From positions 1 through 21,175 of the forward strand of contig JASHOI010000450.1 of the NCBI GenBank assembly GCA_030041195.1: a stretch of 21,175 bases of DNA, given 5' to 3'. Made by a program: the position numbers and the translations under genes. Source of the stretch: Streptosporangiaceae bacterium. Its GTDB lineage: Bacteria; Actinomycetota; Actinomycetes; Streptosporangiales; Streptosporangiaceae. The notes beneath the pieces were generated by a model. It saw nothing but the letters and a program-made list of their open reading frames with translations, made no database searches and was not told the origin of the DNA. Every line of letters begins with the position of its first letter. The first letter of the stretch is position 1. Positions 1 through 6,018 of the stretch are shown here, one piece after another.

Positions 1-610
1 GCCATTCGAGGCCCTGCTGGGCAGCGCGGCGCTGCGGCCGCAATGGTTCTCGCTGATGCTGCAGCTGGCCTTCACCGGCGGCCTCACCGGCCAGTATGTC
101 GACTTCACCACCGCTCAGCGGTCCGCGCTGGCGATGATCGCCGAGCGCGAGAACGTGCGGCTGAACAGCGGCGACATCGACGGGCTGGTGGGCCGGATGA
201 GCTCACTGCCGCCGCACCCGGAGGTGGACGGCGCGCTCGCCGCGCTTGCCCGTACCCGGCTGCGGCTGGTCGCCCTCACCAACTCGGTCCAGCAGGTCGC
301 CGACGCGCAGCTGGCCAACGCCGGCCTCAGCGGCTACCTGGAGGCCGTGATCTCGGCGGACAGCACCGGCCATCTCAAGCCCGCGCCGCAGCCCTATCGC
401 GCGGTCGCCGAGCGCTGCGGCGTCAGCATCGGCGACGTGCGGCTGGTCGCCGCTCATTCCTGGGACGTCGCCGGGGCGCTGGCCGCCGGGTGCGAGGCGG
501 CGTTCGTGGCCCGGCCCGGCATGGTGCTCAGCCCGATCGGCGCCAGGCCGGGCATCGCCGGACCGGACCTGGCCGCTGTGGCCGAGCAGATCATCGCCGT
601 CGACGGGTGA
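1..610 (+). CDS. Haloacid dehalogenase type II (HAD superfamily), 5' end cut by window
   Basis: The reading frame is open from position 2 to the stop at 608-610, so the gene begins before the window; an internal ATG at 56 is not the real start. The first visible residues (PFEALLGSAALRPQWFSLML) and those after them resemble the cap region of L-2-haloacid dehalogenases. Later HAD motifs are visible: a TNS motif (motif II) in LVALTNS, a Lys (motif III) in GHLKPAPQPY, and AAHSWDVAGALAAG at the place of motif IV. The N-terminal nucleophile Asp lies outside the window and cannot be checked. Family members hydrolyse short 2-haloalkanoic acids in the cytoplasm, but many annotated members have unknown substrates. 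There is no sign that it belongs to the operon that follows 84 bases downstream. Confidence 0.85.
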   Translation, partial: PFEALLGSAALRPQWFSLMLQLAFTGGLTGQYVDFTTAQRSALAMIAERENVRLNSGDIDGLVGRMSSLPPHPEVDGALAALARTRLRLVALTNSVQQVADAQLANAGLSGYLEAVISADSTGHLKPAPQPYRAVAERCGVSIGDVRLVAAHSWDVAGALAAGCEAAFVARPGMVLSPIGARPGIAGPDLAAVAEQIIAVDG

Positions 611-622
611 ACGGACGGCTGG

Positions 623-634
623 TGACATTTGTCA
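623..634. promoter_or_regulatory. Palindrome upstream of the ABC/two-component operon, candidate response-regulator operator
   Basis: TGACATTTGTCA is an inverted repeat of two 5-base arms around TT, placed 60 bases before the ATG of the ABC ATPase gene. TTGTCA inside it matches the -35 consensus at five of six positions, but no convincing -10 follows at 16-18 bases. The operon encodes its own DesR/NarL-type regulator, so autoregulation at this site is a reasonable inference. No binding data are implied. Confidence 0.4.
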
Positions 635-694
635 TCGCGAGCTGGTGAGGCGCGGCACTACGCGGCGTGACGGCATCGGGCCACGCTGGTTGGC

Positions 695-1633
695 ATGGTT
701 CATCACAACGCTCAGGCCGGCGGAATCGTCCTGTCCCGGCTCTCCAAGTCCTACGGCCAGGTGCGCGCGGTCCGGTCGATCGACCTGACCATCGCTCCCG
801 GCGAGACGGTCGCGTTGCTCGGCCCGAACGGCGCGGGCAAGACGACCACGATCGACATGATGCTCGGCCTCACCCGCCCCGACGCCGGGACGGTCTCGGT
901 GTTCGGCCGGACGCCTGCGGCGGCCGTGCGCGCGGGCTGGGTGGGCGGCATGCTGCAGACCGGGTCGCTGCTGGAACATCTCAAGGTCCGCGAGCTGGTC
1001 AGCCTGATTGCCTCGTACTACCCGCACCCGCTGCCGGTCGCCGAGGTACTGCGGCTGACCGGTGCCGAGGAGTTCGCTGACCAGCTGACCACGAAGCTGT
1101 CCGGCGGTCAGGCCCAGCGGGTGCGCTTTGCCGCCGCGCTGGTCGGCGACCCCGACCTGCTGGTGCTCGACGAGCCCACCGCGGGGATCGACGTTGCGGG
1201 CAGGCACGAGTTCTGGCAGGCCATGCGCGCGGTAGCCGGGCAGGGGAAGACGGTGCTGTTCGCCACCCACTACCTGGAAGAGGCCGACGCCTACGCCGAC
1301 CGGATCGTGCTGATCGCCCACGGGCGCATCATCGCCGACGGCCCGGCCACCGAGATCAAGGCGCGGGCGGGCTCCCGCATGATCAGGGCGACGCTGCCCG
1401 GCGCCGACCTGGCGTCGCTCGGCGCGCTGCCGGGCGTGGTGAGCGCGGAACGGCACGGCGACGCGGTGCTGCTGTCCTGCTCGGACGCTGATTCCGCGCT
1501 CCGCGCGCTGCTGGGGTCGTTCCCCGCGGCGCGGGATGTCGAGGTTCGCGGGGGCAGCCTCGAGGAGGCGTTCCTGGAACTTACTGCAGACGAGGAGGAG
1601 CACGATGACCAGCGCCATTCACTTCAGGTATGA
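695..1633 (+). CDS. ABC-2 type exporter ATP-binding protein
   Basis: This 312-residue cytoplasmic ATPase energises the permease encoded next to it. It has the full set of nucleotide-binding motifs: Walker A GPNGAGKT (residues 43-50), signature LSGGQAQR (135-142), Walker B LLVLDE (155-160) and the H-loop His192 in ATHYLEEA. The roughly 100-residue C-terminal extension ending in LEEAFLELT is typical of the drug and antibiotic exporter (DrrA-like/CcmA) family. The ATG at 695 lacks a clear ribosome binding site, so the start is the likely one rather than proven. The 3' end overlaps the permease start by 29 bases, indicating coupled translation. The gene heads a four-gene operon with a histidine kinase and response regulator, so export is probably induced by a membrane or drug signal. 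The substrate cannot be told. Confidence 0.93.
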   Translation: MVHHNAQAGGIVLSRLSKSYGQVRAVRSIDLTIAPGETVALLGPNGAGKTTTIDMMLGLTRPDAGTVSVFGRTPAAAVRAGWVGGMLQTGSLLEHLKVRELVSLIASYYPHPLPVAEVLRLTGAEEFADQLTTKLSGGQAQRVRFAAALVGDPDLLVLDEPTAGIDVAGRHEFWQAMRAVAGQGKTVLFATHYLEEADAYADRIVLIAHGRIIADGPATEIKARAGSRMIRATLPGADLASLGALPGVVSAERHGDAVLLSCSDADSALRALLGSFPAARDVEVRGGSLEEAFLELTADEEEHDDQRHSLQV

Positions 1634-2336
1634 GATCGTCCGCACGTTCCGCAACCGGGTCTTCTACGCGGTGACCCTGGCGCTGCCGCTGGTGCTGTTC
1701 TACGCGGTGGCCTCGGGCCAGCGCCACGCGACCCAGGACGGCATCAGTTTCCCGCTCTACTTCATGACAGCGATGGCGGTGTACGGCGCGATGTTCGCGG
1801 CGGTCTCGCCTGGGGCGCGCATCGCGCGCGACCGGGCCGGGGGCTGGACCCGGCAGGCGCGGATCACGCCGCTGCGGGCGCGCACCGACATCGCGGCCAA
1901 GGTGGTCACCGCCTACCTGATCGCGCTGCCCAGCATTGTGCTGGTGTTCCTGGCCGGAGCCTCGCTGGGAGTCCGCCTGAACGCGACGCAGTGGCTGGAG
2001 TTGGGCGGGCTGCTGCTGGCCGGGCTGACCCCGTTCATCGCGCTGGGCATCACGCTGGGGTACCTGGTGGCCTCCGACGCGCTGACGCCGGCCATCGGCG
2101 GCGTGGTCGTCCTGTTCGCGCTCGTCGGCGGGGTGTACGGGTTCCAGCTCGCGCACTCCGGCCCGCTGTTCGACGTGATGAAGGCGATACCGTCGTACTG
2201 GCTGGTGCAGGCGGGCAAGACCGCGTTCGGCGGCGGCAGCTGGCCCGCGCAGGGCTGGATCGTGATCGCCGCCTGGACCGCGGCGGGAGTCGCGGCCGCC
2301 GCGCTCGCGTACCGCCGGTCGGCGGCTCGGGGCTGA
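1605..2336 (+). CDS. ABC-2 type exporter permease
   Basis: This 243-residue integral membrane protein has about six hydrophobic segments and the ABC-2 pattern: a cytoplasmic N-terminus (FRYEIVRTFRNRVFY), a first helix, then a conserved cytoplasmic stretch ARDRAGGWTRQARITPLRA before the third helix. I chose the ATG at 1605 because a very strong site, GAGGAGGAG (1592-1600), lies four bases before it. An in-frame upstream ATG at 1536 would only add residues read through the ATPase gene. The protein should form the channel of the exporter with the preceding ATPase, probably as two permeases with two ATPases. The next gene begins five bases after the stop. Confidence 0.92.
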   Translation: MTSAIHFRYEIVRTFRNRVFYAVTLALPLVLFYAVASGQRHATQDGISFPLYFMTAMAVYGAMFAAVSPGARIARDRAGGWTRQARITPLRARTDIAAKVVTAYLIALPSIVLVFLAGASLGVRLNATQWLELGGLLLAGLTPFIALGITLGYLVASDALTPAIGGVVVLFALVGGVYGFQLAHSGPLFDVMKAIPSYWLVQAGKTAFGGGSWPAQGWIVIAAWTAAGVAAAALAYRRSAARG

Positions 2337-2341
2337 CCGCG

Positions 2342-3592
2342 ATGAGCCAGTCCGGCGTACCGTGGGTAAATGTGAGCGACGAGGTGGCACTGCACACCCA
2401 GACCGAGGCCGAGTGGGTGGCGGCCCAGTCCAGGTGGACGCGAAGCTGGCGCAGGGGGGCCATGCTGGCGATCCCGCTGGTCTACCTGGTCTTCGTGGTC
2501 GTCTCGGTCCGGCAGAACTCGCACGGTTCCGCCGCGGTCGCCGGCTACGTGCTGCTGGCGGCCTTTGCCGCGGCCTGGCTGGTCACGCCCGTCGTGCTGG
2601 CGCCGGACTGTAGCGCGCTGCGATTCTGGGCCTGGTACGCGTTTCTGGTCGCGCTGACGGCGGCGGAAATCCCGTTCGCCCGCGCGGCGGGCTTCGTGCT
2701 GTGCGTGTTCCTCACCCTGCTCACCGTGGCGCGCCTGGGTACCCGCTCGGCCCCGTTCGTGATCGTGATGTCGGTCGCGGCGCTGCTGATCCCGGTCGAG
2801 GTCGGGTCCTGGCACGTCAGCCTCGCCAAGTCGTTCGCCGACGTCACCCCCGTCGCGATCCCGGTCGTCGCGCTCGCGATGGCCGCGACCATGCAGGTGG
2901 TGCGCGCCAACCAGGCGCTCGCCGAAACCCGGGCCGAGCTGGCCCGGCTGGCCGCGGAGAACGAGCGGATCCGGATCGCCCGCGACTTGCACGACCTGCT
3001 CGGCCACTCGCTGACCACGATCACGGTGAAGGCGGGGCTGGCGCGCCGGCTCGGGCCGGCCGATCCCGACGGGGCGGTTGCCCAGATCACCGAGGTCGAG
3101 GACCTGTGCCGGCGGGTGCTCGCCGACGTACGGGCCGCGGTGTCCGGCTACCGCGAGGTCACCCTGGCCAGCGAGCTCGCCCGCGGCCGGGAGCTGCTGC
3201 GGGCGTCCGGGATCGCCGCTGACCTCCCCGGGGCCATCGACGTCGCCGATCCAGCCCACCAGGAGCTGTTCGGCTGGGCCGTCCGAGAGGGTCTGACGAA
3301 CGTGATCCGCCACGCCCGGGCGCGTTCATGCCAGGTACGGGTATCAGCTTCCTGCGTCGAGATCATCGACGACGGTCAGGGATCTGCCGCCGCTCCCGGG
3401 AACGGGCTGTCCGGGCTGCGTGAGCGGGCCGCGGCAGCCGGCGGTGGCGTGGAAGCCGGCCCGGTGCGGCCCGCGGGCTGGCGGCTGCGGGTGTGGGTGC
3501 CCGCGGCGGAGACGCCGCCCGCCGGCGCGGAAGCCCGCGACACCGCCAGGGCGCCCGGGAGGGCACTGCGCCCGGCTCCGCAAGGACGCTAA
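2342..3592 (+). CDS. Sensor histidine kinase, DesK/NarL type (HisKA_3)
   Basis: This 416-residue membrane kinase has four to six hydrophobic segments between about residues 40 and 185. A linker helix (ALAETRAELARLAAENE) leads to the HisKA_3 dimerisation domain with phospho-acceptor His217 in ARDLHDLLGHSL. The ATPase domain follows, with N-box Asn320 (REGLTNVIRHA), G-box DDGQG (343-347) and GLSGLRERA. It should autophosphorylate and pass phosphate to the response regulator encoded two bases downstream. No periplasmic sensor domain is seen, so sensing through the membrane segments, as in the thermosensor/membrane-fluidity kinase DesK, is inferred. The ATG at 2342 is preferred to upstream starts that would overlap the permease gene. 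A basic, proline-rich tail follows the catalytic domain. Confidence 0.93.
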   Translation: MSQSGVPWVNVSDEVALHTQTEAEWVAAQSRWTRSWRRGAMLAIPLVYLVFVVVSVRQNSHGSAAVAGYVLLAAFAAAWLVTPVVLAPDCSALRFWAWYAFLVALTAAEIPFARAAGFVLCVFLTLLTVARLGTRSAPFVIVMSVAALLIPVEVGSWHVSLAKSFADVTPVAIPVVALAMAATMQVVRANQALAETRAELARLAAENERIRIARDLHDLLGHSLTTITVKAGLARRLGPADPDGAVAQITEVEDLCRRVLADVRAAVSGYREVTLASELARGRELLRASGIAADLPGAIDVADPAHQELFGWAVREGLTNVIRHARARSCQVRVSASCVEIIDDGQGSAAAPGNGLSGLRERAAAAGGGVEAGPVRPAGWRLRVWVPAAETPPAGAEARDTARAPGRALRPAPQGR

Positions 3593-3594
3593 CG

Positions 3595-4200
3595 TTGATC
3601 CGGCTGCTGCTCGCCGACGACCAGGAGCTGATCCGCAGCGCGCTCGCGATCATGCTGGCGCTGGAAGAGGACTTCGAGGTCGTCGCGTCGGTCGGCCGCG
3701 GCGACGAGGTGGCCGCGGCGGCCAGGGAGCACCAGCCGGACGTGGCGCTGCTGGACATCGAGATGCCCGGGCTCGACGGCCTGTCGGCCGCGGGGGTGCT
3801 CGCGCGCGAAGCGCCGCAGTGCCGGTCGGTGATCCTCACCACGTTCGGGCGCCCCGGCTACCTGCGCCGGGCGATGGAGTCGGGGGCCAGCGGCTTTGTG
3901 GTCAAGGACGCCCCGCCCGAGCAGCTCGCCGCCGCGATCCGCCGGGTCGCGGCGGGAGAGCGCGTCGTCGACCCGGGGCTTGCCGCGGAGTCGCTGGCCA
4001 GGGGCGCGTCGCCGCTGACCGCACGGGAACGTGACGTGCTGGTCGCCGCGAGGCCGGGAGCCACGGTTTCGGAGATCGCCAGGAAGCTGTTCCTGTCCGA
4101 GGGAACGGTCCGCAACTACCTGTCCGCCGCGATCGCCAAGACCGGCACGCGCAACCGCTCCGAGGCGGTGCGGCGAGCCGAGGAACAAGGCTGGCTCTGA
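3595..4200 (+). CDS. Response regulator, NarL/DesR family (REC + LuxR HTH)
   Basis: The start is the TTG at 3595, which gives the normal receiver beginning MIRLLLADDQELIR; AAGGA upstream (3582-3586) serves as ribosome binding site. Upstream starts in this frame would run far into the kinase gene. The protein is 201 residues. The receiver domain (1-120) has acidic Asp8 and Asp9, phospho-acceptor Asp54 in LLDIEMPG, Thr82/Thr83 and Lys104 (VVKDA). The LuxR-type helix-turn-helix (about 140-200) reads LTARERDVLVAA through VSEIARKLFLSEGTVRNYLSAAI. It is the partner of the kinase two bases upstream and most likely controls the exporter genes of the same operon. Confidence 0.94.
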   Translation: MIRLLLADDQELIRSALAIMLALEEDFEVVASVGRGDEVAAAAREHQPDVALLDIEMPGLDGLSAAGVLAREAPQCRSVILTTFGRPGYLRRAMESGASGFVVKDAPPEQLAAAIRRVAAGERVVDPGLAAESLARGASPLTARERDVLVAARPGATVSEIARKLFLSEGTVRNYLSAAIAKTGTRNRSEAVRRAEEQGWL

Positions 4201-4295
4201 GGCGCTGCCCCGCGCCGCGCAGCAGACGGCACCGGTCGCCGCGCGAGTCCCGTCAACTGCTCCCAGTCCTACCGGGTCGGCGGCTGGCCATCTCT

Positions 4296-4342
4296 GTTGA
4301 CGCAACCGAACGGTTGCCATAGTATGGCAATCACTCGGTTGC
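4296..4342 (+). promoter_or_regulatory. Promoter with tandem palindromic operators upstream of the DUF2182 gene
   Basis: A -35-like TTGACG (4296-4301) and a -10-like TAGTAT (4320-4325) are separated by 18 bases. The spacer is almost filled by GCAACCGAACGGTTGC (4302-4317), an inverted repeat with 7-base arms around AA. A second, imperfect copy, GCAATCACTCGGTTGC (4327-4342), starts 25 bases later and covers the expected transcription start. It is embedded in a wider TAT-GCAA...TTGC-ATA symmetry. This layout is typical of repression by a TetR-like dimer. The cognate regulator is not obvious: the two TetR genes in the window face differently built sites. The remainder of the gap between 4201 and 4427 holds no other clear signal. 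Confidence 0.6.
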
Positions 4343-4344
4343 TA

Positions 4345-4437
4345 TATGTCGGAGGCGACCACCTCGACCGGGGTGCTCAGGCATCCAGCCCTATCCACGA
4401 GCCGGGTAGCTGATCTGGGAGGCGACGATGAATGGTG
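4345..4437 (+). other. Possible 30-codon upstream reading frame overlapping the DUF2182 start
   Basis: An ATG at 4345, just after the operator, opens a 30-codon frame (beginning MSEATTSTGVLRHPAL) that ends at TGA 4435-4437, ten bases past the ATG at 4428. It lacks a ribosome binding site. It could be a leader peptide that couples translation, a remnant of a longer N-terminus, or chance. I would not annotate it as a gene without expression data. Confidence 0.2.
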
Positions 4438-5126
4438 AGCCGCGCAACGCGGTGCTGCCGGGCGCCGGCGGCTCCGGCGTTCCGGCGCTGCCTGCGGTGC
4501 CGGCGCGCGCAACGCCGACTGCAACGGCAGCGGCACTCACGGGGACGCTCGGGCTCGCCGCCGCGTGCTGGGTGATCGCGGTCCGGCAGATGCACGGGAT
4601 GGACATGGGAGTGGCGACCCGGCTCGGCTCGTTCGCGTTCTTCGTCGCCGTATGGGTGGTCATGATGGCCGCGATGATGCTGCCGGGCGCGGCCCCGGCG
4701 GTGCTGAGACGCGCCCAGGCCGGCGGCGGGGTGCGCGCCGTGCCGCTGTTCATCGGGTCCTACCTCGCCGTCTGGTCGCTGGCGGGCGCCGCAGTGTATG
4801 CGCTGTACCGGCCGCACGGATCTGTCGCCGCCGGAGTCGTGGTGATCGCGGCCGGTCTCTACGAGCTCACGCCGGTCAAACGGCACTTCCGCCGCCGCTG
4901 CCGCGACAGCGCCCGCTCGGGATTCCGGTTCGGGCTGTGCTGCGCCGGGTCGAGCGCCGGGCTCATGGCGATGCTGCTGGCGCTCGGCGTCATGAGCGTC
5001 ACCTGGATGTCGGTGACCGCCGTCCTCGTCGTCGCCCAGAAGCTTCTTCCGCCCAAAGCCGCCGTCGATGTGCCGCTGGCGCTCGCGATCACGGCGTTTG
5101 GTATCTGGATCATCCTCGCGGCCTGA
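4428..5126 (+). CDS. DUF2182 family integral membrane protein, predicted metal-binding
   Basis: This 232-residue membrane protein has about five to six hydrophobic segments. Family-typical landmarks are visible: MHGMDM followed by a helix with WVVMMAAMMLPGAAP, a loop with YELTPVKRHFRRRCRD, and GFRFGLCCAGSSAGLMAMLLALGVMSVTWM. The Met/His cluster MHGMDM and the Cys pair make metal binding plausible, but the biochemical role of DUF2182 proteins is not established. The ATG at 4428 follows GGGAGG (4418-4423) by four bases. The N-terminal 30 residues are Ala/Pro-rich and probably disordered. It is cotranscribed with the following DUF899 remnant (24-base gap) and is driven by the palindrome-containing promoter upstream. 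Confidence 0.85.
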   Translation: MNGEPRNAVLPGAGGSGVPALPAVPARATPTATAAALTGTLGLAAACWVIAVRQMHGMDMGVATRLGSFAFFVAVWVVMMAAMMLPGAAPAVLRRAQAGGGVRAVPLFIGSYLAVWSLAGAAVYALYRPHGSVAAGVVVIAAGLYELTPVKRHFRRRCRDSARSGFRFGLCCAGSSAGLMAMLLALGVMSVTWMSVTAVLVVAQKLLPPKAAVDVPLALAITAFGIWIILAA

Positions 5127-5150
5127 TCACCGGCAACAAGGAGACAACCA

Positions 5151-5670
5151 ATGACCAGTCACACGACCGGAACACGCGAAGAGTGGCTTGCCGCCCGGCT
5201 CGACCTGCTCGATGCGGAGAAGGAGCACACGCGGCGCGGCGACGAACTGGCGCGGCGGCGGCAGGAACTGCCCTGGGTCCGGATCGGCAAGGAATACCGG
5301 TTTGACACCGACGAGGGCACGGCGTCCCTGGCGGATCCGTTCGATGGACGCTCGCAGCTGCTCATTTATCACTTCATGTTCGGGCCAGACTTCACCGCGG
5401 GCTGTCCCGCCTGCTCGGCGATCGCGGACGGCTTCAACGGCATCGCGCAACACCCGCGAGCGCCCGGGCATGAGCGCGTTCGCGCTCGACGACGGGGCCG
5501 TCTACCACACCTACTCGGCCTATGCGCGTGGCCTGGACGGCCTGTGGGGCATGTACCAGTGGCTCGACCGGACGCCGCGGGGGCGAAACGAGGCGCGAGG
5601 CCCCGACGACCCGCTCAACTTCTTCCGCCGCCGCGACGAGTACGACGGCGCACCCGGGGCCGGCAGCTAA
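5151..5670 (+). pseudogene. DUF899 thioredoxin-like protein, internal deletion and frameshift
   Basis: The first 99 or so codons from ATG 5151 (ribosome binding site AAGGAGA at 5139-5145) encode a normal DUF899 N-terminus: EEWLAARLDLLDAEKE, PWVRIGKEYRFDT, and the thioredoxin-like stretch FMFGPDFTAGCPACSAIADGFNGI. At about 5440-5462 the match jumps to another frame, which supplies the family's C-terminus: PGMSAFALDDGAVYHTYSAYARGLDGLWGMYQWLDRTPRG through FFRRRDEYDG, with stop at 5668-5670. The middle of the family, with its SRAPL, MGW and SDFNYDF regions (roughly 70-80 residues), is missing. Read in one frame, the gene would instead run as unrelated sequence to 5708. Two simultaneous defects make this a true pseudogene rather than a single base error. 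DUF899 proteins are predicted thiol/disulfide-fold proteins of unknown role. Confidence 0.85.
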
Positions 5671-5756
5671 CTGCTCGCAGCGAAATAACCCGTTGCTCTC
5701 TGTTGTAGCGTCCTGGCGCGTGGTATGTACGGCGCGGCAGAGTGAGCGCTTTGGCC

Positions 5757-5957
5757 GAATCTGCGTTTGACTTGCTGGCGTCAGACAGCGGTTTTCCATG
5801 ATCGCGGTGGATTTGTTGTCGTATCTGCGAAAAACCCACCGCGATCATGGAAACGGGCCTGGCGCCAAGATCAAACCGGCGCGTTGATGATCTGCGAGCC
5901 CTAACTGACGCCGACGGCGTGCGGTTGCGCAAAGCGGCTGCTCAAAACGGCAGATTC
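5757..5957. repeat. Nested inverted repeats with an 18-base-pair hairpin (MITE-like or terminator)
   Basis: The 348-base gap 5671-6018 has no gene. Its main feature is a perfect 18-base inverted repeat, TTTCCATGATCGCGGTGG at 5793-5810 and its complement at 5836-5853, with a 25-base loop. Two further pairs lie outside it in the same nested order: GGCGTCAG (5777-5784, complement 5905-5912) and GAATCTGC (5757-5764, complement 5950-5957). The inner hairpin has no T-run, so it is not a classical rho-independent terminator, although actinomycetes often lack the T-run. The nested symmetry suggests a decayed palindromic mobile element or dispersed repeat. Confidence 0.6.
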
Positions 5958-6018
5958 TAGACTGGTGCTGTCGCGATGATGCGGGCAGCGGCCCGCGAGG
6001 TACCCGATAGGGCAAAGG

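Noticed and set aside
1913..3313. Long minus-strand open frame opposite the permease and kinase genes
   Set aside because: High-GC antisense shadow; the encoded protein is low-complexity Arg/Gly/Asp/Gln-rich with no domain, while the plus strand has clear families.
4201..4230. Terminator hairpin after the response regulator gene
   Set aside because: Only a five-base stem (GCTGC/GCAGC) can be drawn, which is weak for this base composition.
5151..5670. DUF899 gene broken only by a single-base sequencing error
   Set aside because: Correcting the frame would still leave the central 70-80 residues of the family missing.
5976..6018. Earlier ATG at 5976 as start of the TPR-CHAT gene
   Set aside because: It is in another frame; the CHAT frame has a stop at 5977-5979 and no start before 6019.
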